Shown piece after piece: positions 29,604-38,635 of a stretch of 64,000 nt of DNA. The notes beneath the pieces were generated by a model. That model did no database searches, was not told the origin of the DNA, and saw nothing but the letters and a program-made list of their open reading frames with translations. Source of the stretch: Planctomycetaceae bacterium (lineage in GTDB: Bacteria; Planctomycetota; Planctomycetia; Planctomycetales; Planctomycetaceae); NCBI GenBank assembly GCA_021732415.1, contig JAKFVC010000016.1:17980-81979 (forward strand). Reading direction: 5' to 3'. How positions within the stretch are numbered: position 1 is the stretch's first letter; each line of letters starts with the position of its first letter. The position numbers and the translations under genes were made by a program.

Positions 29604-30982
29604 TACTCCGGCGGGGGCGCTGCGATGTTAACCGTCACGTAGTGATCAGGGTACGTCGGGAAGGTATGGAAACCACCTTCCCACGTCATTGATGGCGCCT
29701 TAATCCAATTGCAGAACGGAATCGTTTCTGGTGGCCCCTCGGGACCGCAAGAAGCGGTTGTGATACTGGCGAAATCCAATGTTGCAGCCAAATTTGCAAC
29801 ATCCTCGGGGTTAATAATCCCTGGCCCTGGCCCACCGATTTCGACAATACCGTTCGGGTCGCAGAAACCGGGGCCAACATGCACTTGGATCGTGATCGTC
29901 GACCCGCCGCAGCCACCGACGCCAGTTAGCGCAAACCGGACACTGACGGGCCAAACTACATTGATGAGACCGTGGCTGTACGCCTGATGGCAATCGTCAT
30001 CGGGGTCATCTTCGCCTGTGTCATGCCAGGTGAATGTTCCGCTCTGCCATGCTGCGAATTCTCCACTGCGTAGCTGGTCTTCACCCACTAAGCCCAACGC
30101 AATATCAGACGGGGGAAACGCGCAGCTGCAGTCGTGTCCCTCGAAGTTTGCAATCAGCACTCCGGGCAGTTGCACTTCTTCGCTCCACCCCGTGCATTGA
30201 ATGGTCTGCTCATTCATTCCGGGCGTCAGGCAAATAAACGCTGGAGGAAGCCCGCCGCACCGGACTCGATCGCAGCTCGAAATGCGATAAGTGTTCGTCG
30301 ACGTCGCGCAGAAGCCACGCGGCGACGAAGGATCAATCGCATAGGAGACAATCACCGCCCCGCCAATGGAATACGTCAGCGTTGAGCCATCTACGGCCAG
30401 CTCCCACACGCCTTCAGCCGGCGTCGGTGATAAGGTCGTGTCGGCCGAATCGCCGATCGTCACGCCGTCATAGTCGGGACTCGGAGCCTCACCGCAACCC
30501 GCCCCCGTCCGCGAACCTTCCACCAAATCCCAGCCGCTGCCATTCCACGTCCAACTGGCCCCGGCGGTACAATCCGGATAGGTGCAGAGCGGCGCGTCCG
30601 GGTTGTCTTCGTCGTCTCCAGACGTGTGCGCCGACTTATACCCGTCATCGGTCAGATAGAGCTTCACGTCGCTGCCCGCATCGTCCGGCTTTGCGCAGCC
30701 GCAGAAATTGGGGTCGGGGAAATAATAAAAGTCCGGCACCACAGCGTCGTCAGCCACTCCGGCGACGTGGATCGCATGGCCCTCAGCACAGCAGCAGCCT
30801 CCGCCGCCCCCAACTCCGCCAGCGCCGTCAACTGGATCGGTTGCATCGTCAGTAATCGGCGTGCGTTTGTGGCGCCCGGAAGTGATCCCCATCAAATTCC
30901 GTTCTACGTACTCACACACCAGTTTGAGCCGGGACATCCAGCCGCCGCTGAAGACGCGAATTTCATTCTTCGAGTCGGTCAT
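29603..30982 (-). CDS. Distal tail or fibre-like structural protein
   Basis: The 459-residue product is Gly/Pro/Cys-rich with low-complexity blocks (GAGGVGGGGGCCCAEGHA) and repeated short beta-like segments (ELAVDGSTLTYSIGGAVIVS). It lies at the distal end of the tail module, two genes after the tape measure, where adhesion proteins are usually encoded. No enzymatic motif is seen. The ATG at 30982 overlaps the previous stop as TAATG. Confidence 0.6.
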   Translation of the reverse strand: MTDSKNEIRVFSGGWMSRLKLVCEYVERNLMGITSGRHKRTPITDDATDPVDGAGGVGGGGGCCCAEGHAIHVAGVADDAVVPDFYYFPDPNFCGCAKPDDAGSDVKLYLTDDGYKSAHTSGDDEDNPDAPLCTYPDCTAGASWTWNGSGWDLVEGSRTGAGCGEAPSPDYDGVTIGDSADTTLSPTPAEGVWELAVDGSTLTYSIGGAVIVSYAIDPSSPRGFCATSTNTYRISSCDRVRCGGLPPAFICLTPGMNEQTIQCTGWSEEVQLPGVLIANFEGHDCSCAFPPSDIALGLVGEDQLRSGEFAAWQSGTFTWHDTGEDDPDDDCHQAYSHGLINVVWPVSVRFALTGVGGCGGSTITIQVHVGPGFCDPNGIVEIGGPGPGIINPEDVANLAATLDFASITTASCGPEGPPETIPFCNWIKAPSMTWEGGFHTFPTYPDHYVTVNIAAPPPE

Positions 30983-31914
30983 TATGCGTCGCTCCACAAA
31001 AGGGAGATCGCGTTGAAATCCAGCTCGTCGTGATCATGGAACACGAGATATTTGAGCGAACTGAGCGTTACTGGGTCCATCACCGTTCCGTCTGAGTTCA
31101 GCGGGACCGGGGCGGGTGCGTTGACTAACTTGCCGTCGTCGTCCTTGACCTTGATTCGCTGTCGTTTGCCGGCCTTCTTCTGCATCAGGCCTTCGTTCAG
31201 GACTTCGGTTAGCCACGGGTCAGGAACGGCGCTTGGACTTTCACCCGATCGATGCTGCCGTTTTTTCTTCACGTGCATTTCGATTCGAGCTTCGCAATAA
31301 GCGACCGGTCCATCGGTGTTCTCTTCGCCCAATTCGATACTGGCGATCCACGCGCAGCCCTTTGCGATAGTCCGCCCTTTAATGTCGAATGGAAGTGAGT
31401 TCACTGCATCCGAGTAATCGAATACCCAATCCTCGAAAAACGTCACGTTCTTAATGATCGTGATTACCAGAAATGTCGCATTGTTTTCGACTGGCGGGTC
31501 AAACAAATCGCCGGCCGCATTCACCTTCTCATTCCCCATCGCGTCAATGTGCTTGACTTCTTTCAGGTGCGATGTCTTAACGGTAATGCGCGCCTTCCGA
31601 TTCAGCGGGTTACTCTCTGCCTCTTCCTTCTCCTTCGGGTCGAGTTTGTCCGAAGTCCAGGTTAATGTGGCTATGAAAATCGCCGGGTTTTCTTCGTCTT
31701 GCTCAACCTGCACCGGCATTAATCGCAGTCGCGGATTTTGAGCGTGGAACGTCGCATAGACCCCATCGAAGATGCCCGACAGACGGATATCCTCAGTCGA
31801 GTACCCGCCGTGGTCAGCCACTAAGGTCCAGATCTCAACGGCCTTGCCCGCTTGCCCGATACTGATCTCGCCACTCTGGCCGCCGGCTTGACGGTCGATC
31901 GTTAAGAAGTTCAT
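30982..31914 (-). CDS. Tail protein downstream of the tape measure
   Basis: The 310-residue product starts MNFLTIDRQAGGQSGEISIG and has a mostly beta composition with WTLVADHGGYSTEDIRL and VFDYSDAVNSLPFDIKGRT. Its place directly after the tape measure gene is that of a distal tail or baseplate hub protein. No specific family is recognised. The start is two bases from the end of the tape measure gene. Confidence 0.65.
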   Translation of the reverse strand: MNFLTIDRQAGGQSGEISIGQAGKAVEIWTLVADHGGYSTEDIRLSGIFDGVYATFHAQNPRLRLMPVQVEQDEENPAIFIATLTWTSDKLDPKEKEEAESNPLNRKARITVKTSHLKEVKHIDAMGNEKVNAAGDLFDPPVENNATFLVITIIKNVTFFEDWVFDYSDAVNSLPFDIKGRTIAKGCAWIASIELGEENTDGPVAYCEARIEMHVKKKRQHRSGESPSAVPDPWLTEVLNEGLMQKKAGKRQRIKVKDDDGKLVNAPAPVPLNSDGTVMDPVTLSSLKYLVFHDHDELDFNAISLLWSDA

Positions 31915-31916
31915 GC

Positions 31917-34412
31917 TTAGTTCTCCTCAACGATCGTCAGGCCGATTCGCTTGGCGATGTCCTTCAGCAGTTCTACGGTCTTGTTAAGCAACTTGGCGGC
32001 TTCTTTTTGCGCGGCTAACTGCTGTGTTTCCACGTTCGTTGTGGACGCGTTGACCGCTTTGGCGATCGTGCTGGCCGCCCCTGAACTGTTGCGTGTATTG
32101 GCCGAAGTGCTATCGTTATAGGAGCCCCGGCCAAGCTCCTCGGACATGGCCTTCTGAGCCTTCCCGATAGTCTCATCTGACACGGGATTAGCCTTTGCGG
32201 CCGCGGCCGCTTGAGCCGCTAGCGCTGCCAATTGAGCCTCGGCGGCTGCAATCGCGGGATTTGAATCGCGATTCTTGGCTTGCTCTTCCCGTTGCCGGCG
32301 CTCGTCGGCTCGTTTGCGAAATCCAGGTTCATCGCCGGCATTCGCAATGGCATTGTTCCGAGCATCTTCGCGACCTTCCGCACCGTTGTTGATCTTATCC
32401 CGCTCCGCCTGCAGCGTTTGATTTAGCGACTCTTCGTCCACATCGCCGAATACCCCAGTGTGGGCAATGAATTGGGCCAGGCCACCGGAAATATCCTGCC
32501 ACTTGTTCCGAAGCGTCAGCCCGAACTTATCGAACGCACCAATGAGATAATTCAGGGCCACGTCCCAGATGGCTTTGATGTTGGTACAGACCGCATCAAC
32601 GGCGCCTTCGATGTAGACCATGCTGACGTCCCACCCCGTCTTGAGCGCATCGCAGCCCTTCAGCCAGGCCACATTCAAGCCAGCCCAGAGGACGTCCATC
32701 GCTAACTGAATGTTGCCACCTTGGATCGCCTCCGAGATCCCTTTGAAGGTCGTGTGAGCCGTTCCCAATAGATCAAAGAACACCTGCTTGGCCGATTCGA
32801 AACCGGACTTCGCAACACTGACGATCTGCCCCCAGAGTGTGGAGAAATTCGCTCCGACCTGGCCCATGTATCCGGCAATCGCACCGGGGAATGTCGACAC
32901 GTAATCGATGATCTCACCGAAGGTTCCCGTGGCGTATTGAGCGATACTGCCGAATGCGCTGATGACAGATTTCAGGATGGCATCACCTGCCCCTGTGAAG
33001 TACAGGGCAGCAGCCAAAGCTCCGATGGCCGCGATGGCAATCGCAATCGGATTGGATAGCAACCAAACTGCCGTACTGAGACCCGTTACCGCTGCGCTTG
33101 CTGTGGCCGACGCGCCGGTCAACAACATATAGACCTTCACCAAGCCGATTGCCGATCCGTGGCTGAGGCTGATGGCCGTCGACACAACCTTGAACGCAGT
33201 GCTCAGGGAAACCATTCCTGTCGCCAATAATGCTCCGGCCACGGTCATAGCGGCCGTCGTGACGGCGGCCGTTTTCAGAATTGCCATCGTTAAGCTGATG
33301 GCCACTCCAAGAACCTTCGTCGCCAACGAACAAGCCGTTGACGCGATGGTAAAGGCTACCGTGGTCGTCGACAGCAACCGAAAGGCGATTCCAACCGCGG
33401 ACGCGATGCCCCCCAATACCTTTAGAACGGCACTCGCTACGGCCACCGCGGTATTGACCACCGCGACAGCCGCCCCGAAGGCATAGACCGCAATGCTAGC
33501 GATTCCGAAGGCCAGTTTGATCGTCGGCCCCATGATCAACGCCGCGGCCCCAATGGCAGCGAAACCAGCAGCAGCCCCGGCAAGTGCCGTGACAATCATG
33601 GCCGCCTGTGGCCCGATCTGGCGATTCTTATCAATCCATTTCGCAACACTGGCAGCAGCCTGGGTCACGTAATGAATAATTGGGAGCAAGGCGGGAGCCA
33701 GGGCGGATCCGAACTTCGTGATGATCGCCCCGACGCTTTGATTCAGGCCGGCGAACGCCTGGGCGAGCACGGCCGCCGCCTTCGCATCACGACTGGACAT
33801 CGTAACGCCCAACGCCTCGGCCTCTTTCCGCAGCTTGACAATTCCCGACGCCCCTTTGTCGAGGAGAGGAGCCAGTTGATTGGCGGATCCGCCGAAAATG
33901 GCCTGCATCAAGTCTTGCCGCTGGCCGTGGTCTGTGATTCCCTTTAGTGCGTCCGCAAACTGCTCGAATTGCTGAGTCGGTAGCATCCCCTTCAGGTCGG
34001 CTGCCACCAACCCGAGTTTAGTCAACGTCGCGACGGCGTCGGCATCTCCCTTCGCTGCCTTGCTGACCAGATCGGACATCGACGACAGTCCCGATTCCAA
34101 CGTCTGCAGATTGCCGCCGGTGACCGTCGCCGCGTGTCCCAATTCACTGACGTTTTTGGTTGTGTCGCCGACTCGCAACGCAACGTTATTGATCGCCTGT
34201 CCGGAAGTCGCAAACGACTTAGTCGCAGCAATCAGAGCGCCGCCGAGCCCTCCGGCCAGTCCGCCAAACTTGGCACCGATCGAAAGCGCGTTCTGACCGA
34301 ACAGTTTTAACCGCCGTTCGGCCGCGTCTGCGATCTTATTAAAAGGCGAGTCATCGCCGCCGATGACGACTATGGCACCGCCGGCGATGACGTCGCTTGC
34401 GCTTTTACCCAT
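31917..34412 (-). CDS. Phage tail tape measure protein
   Basis: The 831-residue protein is the longest of the tail module. It has an N-terminal region with NNVALRVGDTTKNVSELGHA and AIFGGSANQLAPLLDKGASG, typical of TP901/lambda-type tape measures. A long central hydrophobic and Ala/Val-rich stretch with several membrane-like helices and a charged C-terminal coiled-coil region follow. Tape measure length sets tail length. It follows the tail chaperone frames, which is the standard order. The coding region starts inside the end of the -1 frame of the chaperone. Confidence 0.9.
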   Translation of the reverse strand: MGKSASDVIAGGAIVVIGGDDSPFNKIADAAERRLKLFGQNALSIGAKFGGLAGGLGGALIAATKSFATSGQAINNVALRVGDTTKNVSELGHAATVTGGNLQTLESGLSSMSDLVSKAAKGDADAVATLTKLGLVAADLKGMLPTQQFEQFADALKGITDHGQRQDLMQAIFGGSANQLAPLLDKGASGIVKLRKEAEALGVTMSSRDAKAAAVLAQAFAGLNQSVGAIITKFGSALAPALLPIIHYVTQAAASVAKWIDKNRQIGPQAAMIVTALAGAAAGFAAIGAAALIMGPTIKLAFGIASIAVYAFGAAVAVVNTAVAVASAVLKVLGGIASAVGIAFRLLSTTTVAFTIASTACSLATKVLGVAISLTMAILKTAAVTTAAMTVAGALLATGMVSLSTAFKVVSTAISLSHGSAIGLVKVYMLLTGASATASAAVTGLSTAVWLLSNPIAIAIAAIGALAAALYFTGAGDAILKSVISAFGSIAQYATGTFGEIIDYVSTFPGAIAGYMGQVGANFSTLWGQIVSVAKSGFESAKQVFFDLLGTAHTTFKGISEAIQGGNIQLAMDVLWAGLNVAWLKGCDALKTGWDVSMVYIEGAVDAVCTNIKAIWDVALNYLIGAFDKFGLTLRNKWQDISGGLAQFIAHTGVFGDVDEESLNQTLQAERDKINNGAEGREDARNNAIANAGDEPGFRKRADERRQREEQAKNRDSNPAIAAAEAQLAALAAQAAAAAKANPVSDETIGKAQKAMSEELGRGSYNDSTSANTRNSSGAASTIAKAVNASTTNVETQQLAAQKEAAKLLNKTVELLKDIAKRIGLTIVEEN

Positions 34413-34830
34413 GACGTGTCTTCCGTGACTTCAAATGCCTGCCCGCCGAGGCCTGCCAGCAGCAGATTGGCGGGTTTGGACTTCCTTAAGGCTCGTTTTT
34501 TCTTGCTAATCAAGACCGCGTGGAAGTCCTGATACTCTTTTGGTTGCGGTTGTTTCCTGGTGTCCCGATGCGGATTAAACAGCAGCATGGCCAACAATGC
34601 CGTATGGTCCCAGCGGTCCGAATCATGACCATCGGCCATCAACCGCAGTTGTCTCAGGGTGTAGCCGCGGGGGTCGATTCCGAGCTTGCCGCCGAGGCGA
34701 TAGCACTCTCCAATGAGTTCGCGGTAATTGAGGCCAGGGCTTGACTCTGCTGGTCCTGGACCTGATCCACGATGTGCCAGAGTTTCGCTACCATCTCGCG
34801 CCAGATCTCCTGCTGGCGCCGGTTCGGGAA
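34370..34830 (-). CDS. Tail assembly chaperone, -1 frame extension (T-like domain)
   Basis: This frame is open without a stop from the slippery site to 34370. It reads GLNYRELIGECYRLGGKLGI, then YTLRQLRLMADGHDSDRWDH and TALLAMLLFNPHRD, the composition of the T domain of tail chaperones (RQL..MA.G....WDHTA.L.A...N.HRD). Protein-like sequence continues upstream of the first ATG (34639), which favours a frameshift product of about 153 extra residues over an independent gene. It overlaps the start of the tape measure gene by 43 bases. Confidence 0.6.
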
Positions 34831-35118
34831 AAAATCGATGTAGTCCTCTATCAGTGCCTTTGCGGCCAGCTCTAACGCTTCTCCGCGGATGGAATCACAG
34901 AAGGCCGCGCGCTGAGCAACATCGTCCGTGTACTCCTGCAATGAACACCAGAGGACCTTGATCAGCAGCAGGGGATCGTTAAACAGTCGATTGAGTTGAT
35001 TCAACTCGTCGCCAAACAACTTCGTCATGTCGAAGTCGGTGACGAGTTTGATGCGTTCAATCGTTCCGTGTGTGATGCTGATCACCCAATCTTTGCCGTT
35101 GCTCTTGAAAATCTTCAT
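34654..35118 (-). CDS. Tail assembly chaperone (G-like)
   Basis: The 154-residue product (MKIFKSNGKDWVISITHGTI onward) is the small protein placed between the tail tube and the tape measure in siphoviruses. It contains DELNQLNRLFNDPLLLIKVLWCS and an Ala/Ser-rich C-terminus. In lambda-like phages the G protein and a frameshifted GT fusion assemble the tape measure. The ATG at 35118 is chosen for its AAGG site; the longer frame upstream is a shadow of the spacer. Confidence 0.75.
   Translation of the reverse strand: MKIFKSNGKDWVISITHGTIERIKLVTDFDMTKLFGDELNQLNRLFNDPLLLIKVLWCSLQEYTDDVAQRAAFCDSIRGEALELAAKALIEDYIDFFPNRRQQEIWREMVAKLWHIVDQVQDQQSQALASITANSLESAIASAASSESTPAATP
34828..34834 (-). promoter_or_regulatory. 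Predicted -1 ribosomal frameshift site
   Basis: On the minus strand the heptamer is T_TTT_TTC in the reading frame of the G-like gene, a valid X_XXY_YYZ slippery sequence. A -1 slip leads into the open T-like frame. Confidence 0.5.
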
Positions 35119-35214
35119 GTGTTTAAAGCCTTCTGCGTTAGGTGTGAGGTTAGAAACAGAACGCCTTAAACATTCTGTAAAGGCGTTCTGTTTACTTGGA
35201 CGAAAAAGCACGGA

Positions 35215-35682
35215 CTACGTCTTAACGAACGGCGTCACGTAATGACCGCCGTTGTTCGCGGCCGGCTTGGCCTCGAAGGCAATCGTCACGGTGTCGTCGA
35301 TGGGTTGGGACTCATCCTTTTTCGTGATGATGTAGTAGTCCCGATTGCCCCTTGTTCCGACCACATTGATATCGCCATCGACAATTGCCAGTTCAATGGG
35401 CGTGCCGTTGGCGTAGCAGTTGATGAAGTACGCGAGGACAGCGTCGGCGGTTCCCTTGTGTTGCACCGAAGTCCAAGTCAGGCCACGTTCACGCGAGCCT
35501 GGCAGGTAAACATTGTTTGGCCACGCCCCGCGCGTTTTGACCTGGGCGGCCGTCCGGGCGTCCGGGCCGTCGAGATCCCCAACGTTTACGTTCTCCACCC
35601 ACGTCGGGCTGGCGTAGTCCGCCGAGTTGTAATACATCTTCGCTTCGCCACCGACGAAGGCGTCACCGTTTTCCTGTCCCAT
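35215..35682 (-). CDS. Major tail (tube) protein
   Basis: The 155-residue product (MGQENGDAFVGGEAKMYYNS, later RGAWPNNVYLPGSRERGLTW and DADAVLAYF-like strands) is small and beta-rich and precedes the chaperone and tape measure genes, where the tail tube protein is encoded. The ATG has AAAGGG nine bases upstream. The family match is from composition and order. Confidence 0.75.
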   Translation of the reverse strand: MGQENGDAFVGGEAKMYYNSADYASPTWVENVNVGDLDGPDARTAAQVKTRGAWPNNVYLPGSRERGLTWTSVQHKGTADAVLAYFINCYANGTPIELAIVDGDINVVGTRGNRDYYIITKKDESQPIDDTVTIAFEAKPAANNGGHYVTPFVKT

Positions 35683-35687
35683 GATCT

Positions 35688-36218
35688 TTACCCTTTTCTA
35701 AACGTGCCTTTCATCAGGCTCGGTAGTTTGCGTCGACAGGCTGCCAACGCCGGCCCCATGAAGGGCCTGGCTTCAATCGTCACCTTTCGCAATCGTGTCG
35801 GCAGACCATTGAACCGATTGCCATTCCGCCGACCGCTGACACTTCGCCAACGGCCGAATTGATACACCTCTTGGACCCAGATCTGACCACCGGCCTCAAG
35901 CACACGCGGGACGGTACCCCGCACAGTCCGCGCTCCCTGAGTCTGCAATCGGATGGGACCGACAACACACGTCTCATCTGATTTGTCCAAGCCAAAATAA
36001 ATGTTTCTGCCTAGCTGTTTGTTGTGGCCATGGGGTGGTTCACCCGGTCTACTTGGTTCTTCGCTGGTACGGATCGATCGCCTGGCAACCGTCATCACGT
36101 AGGCCCCGGCACGTGCTAAGAATCGCAACTTGGCCCGGTCCATAGCACTGTTGAGCCCCTTGCGGTCGAAGAACATGCCTTTGACCTGCACGAACGATTT
36201 GCCGCCGAATCCGGTCAT
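35688..36218 (-). CDS. Tail completion/neck protein (HK97 gp10-like)
   Basis: The 176-residue product is basic with RAKLRFLARAGAYVMTVARR, then EPSRPGEPPHGH and a beta-rich centre, matching the small tail-completion proteins of the HK97 gp10 type (their conserved SxPGxPP..H element). It lies in the connector cassette and its ATG overlaps the previous stop as ATGA. Confidence 0.7.
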   Translation of the reverse strand: MTGFGGKSFVQVKGMFFDRKGLNSAMDRAKLRFLARAGAYVMTVARRSIRTSEEPSRPGEPPHGHNKQLGRNIYFGLDKSDETCVVGPIRLQTQGARTVRGTVPRVLEAGGQIWVQEVYQFGRWRSVSGRRNGNRFNGLPTRLRKVTIEARPFMGPALAACRRKLPSLMKGTFRKG

Positions 36219-36652
36219 GGTTGCCGCTTAAACCTGATCTCCATCAGGGAGTGAAAGACGTTTTCCTTGTACTTCGCCACCTTGTCGAACACCGTCGCCG
36301 CGATGAAGGATCCGCTGGTTGAATACAGCTTGTTGTCCTGGTACCGTTTCCTGACCAAAAAATTCAGCACCTTGATTGAAAGCTGGGTCAACAGGTCTTC
36401 TTCATCCTGCGTCGGCGCCCTCTTCTGAATCGCCACATGCAGAGACATTTCCTGTGTCAGGTGTTTTCTGATGACTGCTTGCACGCCGAAGTCGACCGGG
36501 TAGACGTCCACCTGCAGCGTTGCCAACTTCGTGATGTCATAGACAACCTGCGAGTTGTGTTTCGCCGTAAACTGTGAACTGAACTCCGCTGTCAACCGGG
36601 CTGCAACTTCTTTCGAGAGTCCCGGAAGATCTGTTTCGCAATCGCAGCTCAT
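36215..36652 (-). CDS. Head-tail connector protein
   Basis: The 145-residue product (CETDLPGLSKEVAARLTAEF, QDEEDLLTQLSIKVLNFLVR) is one of the small alpha/beta proteins of the neck cassette. Overlapping ATGA junctions on both sides show tight translational coupling with its neighbours. The assignment is positional. Confidence 0.55.
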   Translation of the reverse strand: MSCDCETDLPGLSKEVAARLTAEFSSQFTAKHNSQVVYDITKLATLQVDVYPVDFGVQAVIRKHLTQEMSLHVAIQKRAPTQDEEDLLTQLSIKVLNFLVRKRYQDNKLYSTSGSFIAATVFDKVAKYKENVFHSLMEIRFKRQP

Positions 36653-37002
36653 TTGAACCTCTTCGTGTGGATCCGGTGCTGACTCTTAACGGCCCCGGAG
36701 TAGATGTCCTCTTGGTTTTCGGGCAACGCCTCATAGGTGGAATTGTCCCGTAAGTCGATGATTTGATCGTTCCGGGCCGGAAGTACTGGTCCGCTCCCGA
36801 AGTCGTAATCGACGGCCATGATTAACCAGTCTTTGTCCTCCGCGGTCCGCACCACTTCCGCCGCCACGAAAGGACGTCGGCCGCTGGTCGGTACCCCCTT
36901 GATTCCAGTAATCCGCAGCTTCCCGCGTCGCACCTCGATCGGCACGCCCGCTTCTTCCACAAGGTCACTGAGGCCGTCTTCAATCTCATCCTGAAATGTC
37001 AT
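36649..37002 (-). CDS. Head-tail joining protein
   Basis: The 117-residue product contains RRGKLRITGIKGVPTSGRRP, LIMAVDYDFGSGPVLPARND and a QIIDLRDNSTYEALP segment. The last resembles small joining proteins where a beta barrel binds the head or tail ring. Assignment is by size, composition and order. Confidence 0.55.
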   Translation of the reverse strand: MTFQDEIEDGLSDLVEEAGVPIEVRRGKLRITGIKGVPTSGRRPFVAAEVVRTAEDKDWLIMAVDYDFGSGPVLPARNDQIIDLRDNSTYEALPENQEDIYSGAVKSQHRIHTKRFK

Positions 37003-37014
37003 GACCTTTTAACC

Positions 37015-37359
37015 TCAATCTTCGTCCTGCAGGTCAATCGTTTGGCCCGCGAATTCATGAGTACAATCCGACAGGTACTGAATGCGTCCATCCCGAACGA
37101 ATGAATGACAAACGAAGTCAACTGGCGTGAAGGGTTTGCCCGCAGAGATCAGTTCTATTTCTTCGTCAGTGATCGGAATTGTCCCCCGTACCAAAATCGA
37201 CGGAGTAAACGTCGGGGAATCCACGCTGCCGTTCCAGCCCCATCGTGCCCCGGTCAAAGGGTTCGGCGTGCTCTTGTCTGCGTGAACGCCGTGATGGCAT
37301 TTACAGCCAGGGCAGTAGAACATCACCATCCCGGATTCAGCGATTCGAACTTTACTCAT
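37015..37359 (-). CDS. DUF6527-like small phage protein
   Basis: The 114-residue product has MVMFYCPGCKCHHGVHAD, GWNGSVDSPTFTPSILV and DFVCHSFVRDGRIQYLSDCT, the motifs I know from DUF6527 proteins, which are common in phages and have two likely zinc-binding Cys/His pairs. The function is unknown. The ATG at 37359 has a GGGGG site and overlaps the stop of the gene before it as ATGA. Confidence 0.7.
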   Translation of the reverse strand: MSKVRIAESGMVMFYCPGCKCHHGVHADKSTPNPLTGARWGWNGSVDSPTFTPSILVRGTIPITDEEIELISAGKPFTPVDFVCHSFVRDGRIQYLSDCTHEFAGQTIDLQDED

Positions 37360-38216
37360 GACACCCCCAGCCCTTCGAGCACTTCCAGGAACTGCTGTGA
37401 GACGCCCGATTCTTCGCCGGACCTCAACAGCCAAAACTGGTCAACCCCTGTGCCGGGAGTCAGCTCCCGGGTTTTGATTGAGGTCAAGTCGGCATAGACC
37501 AGCCAGAAGTTTTCGTCCAACGAAGTGATCGTTGCTGTCGCGGTGACCACATCGCCGCTATCGATCTGCAAACGGAACTCGGCCGTAACGCCTTCCATGC
37601 TGGAGTAATCCGCCTTGGGAAGTCGCACGAACGGGGCTCGGCCGTCCGCGTGGAGGTAGGCCGAACCTCGAACCATCCGATGGGATCCGCCCGGCAACAG
37701 CGGGCCGATCAGACCGGCGGTCATGTTGCAACTGGACATTGCCACCCAGGCCGCCGCGATTTGATTCGCCGTCACTCCCATGCGGCTGTTGATCAGCCCC
37801 GCGAGAGTTCCGAGATCATCCGAACTGATAACCGTGTTGGTGTTCACGGTTCCATCGTCGTTGACGTTAATTAAGTTATCGCCACCGTCCTGATACAGTT
37901 GGTCGGCAATGTCCGTGGCCAGGTCGACCGCGATCAGCCGTTCTTCTGCCAGGATAGCCTTTGCCGGTACGGCGTCGACCGTGGCCGCAATCCGCAACGT
38001 CACACGATCCCCCGGGGCGTAGTCGCTCGGGATCGTGCAAGATGCGGTGTATGAGCCCGTGCTGCCCAACGTCACTGTCACAGCCACGTCAGTATCAACC
38101 GTGCCGTTGCGTGCGAGCGTCGCTGTGGGCAGAGAATCCGCCGTCTTCGCGGTCCCGTTCTGGGCGGAAGTGACGAATTCTCGTTCCCACAGATTCCCCG
38201 GTTTGAGCCAGTACAT
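37356..38216 (-). CDS. Virion protein of unknown function
   Basis: The 286-residue product (MYWLKPGNLWEREFVTSAQN, then Ig-like strands such as VTVTLGSTGSYTASCTIPSD, and a C-terminal AYLHADGRAPFVRLPK segment) is beta-rich and lies between the spike gene and the connectors. It could be a fibre adaptor or decoration protein. No known family is recognised. Confidence 0.6.
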   Translation of the reverse strand: MYWLKPGNLWEREFVTSAQNGTAKTADSLPTATLARNGTVDTDVAVTVTLGSTGSYTASCTIPSDYAPGDRVTLRIAATVDAVPAKAILAEERLIAVDLATDIADQLYQDGGDNLINVNDDGTVNTNTVISSDDLGTLAGLINSRMGVTANQIAAAWVAMSSCNMTAGLIGPLLPGGSHRMVRGSAYLHADGRAPFVRLPKADYSSMEGVTAEFRLQIDSGDVVTATATITSLDENFWLVYADLTSIKTRELTPGTGVDQFWLLRSGEESGVSQQFLEVLEGLGVS

Positions 38217-38218
38217 GA

Positions 38219-38632
38219 TTAAGCGTTCCCGCCGGTGACTTGGTACGTGTTGACGGTGATTGTCTGGGCATTGGCGATCGAGGCGTTATCGGCCGTCATT
38301 TCGCCACCGCCGCCAGTCACCGAGAAAGTTCCCTGAATGTGGTAAGTTGAACCGTCTGAAGCACAGATCCGGAAGAACGTGCCAACGGTCCCCGTGCCTG
38401 CTCCCGATTGCCCCGTGAGCGTCCACGTACCATTCTTGGCGACAACCGCTGATGACGGAGCCGCCAGCCAGTCTGACGGCAGATCGCCTTCCGCAAGCAG
38501 CACAGCCGCACCCAGTGAGGCCGCGACGTTAGCCGGAACTGTCCCACTGTAGATTCGCACCTTCGGAGCGGTCCCGATGGTGGCTTCGATGGCTGCGAGC
38601 TGGGCATTTCGCAGCGTGGTTGAATAGTGCAT
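38219..38632 (-). CDS. Small virion protein of unknown function
   Basis: The 137-residue product (MHYSTTLRNAQLAAIEATIG, IYSGTVPANVAASLGAAVLL) has the form of small phage proteins that I have seen annotated as hypothetical structural proteins. It is three bases from the spike gene and coupled with it. Confidence 0.6.
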   Translation of the reverse strand: MHYSTTLRNAQLAAIEATIGTAPKVRIYSGTVPANVAASLGAAVLLAEGDLPSDWLAAPSSAVVAKNGTWTLTGQSGAGTGTVGTFFRICASDGSTYHIQGTFSVTGGGGEMTADNASIANAQTITVNTYQVTGGNA

Positions 38633-38635
38633 GAC

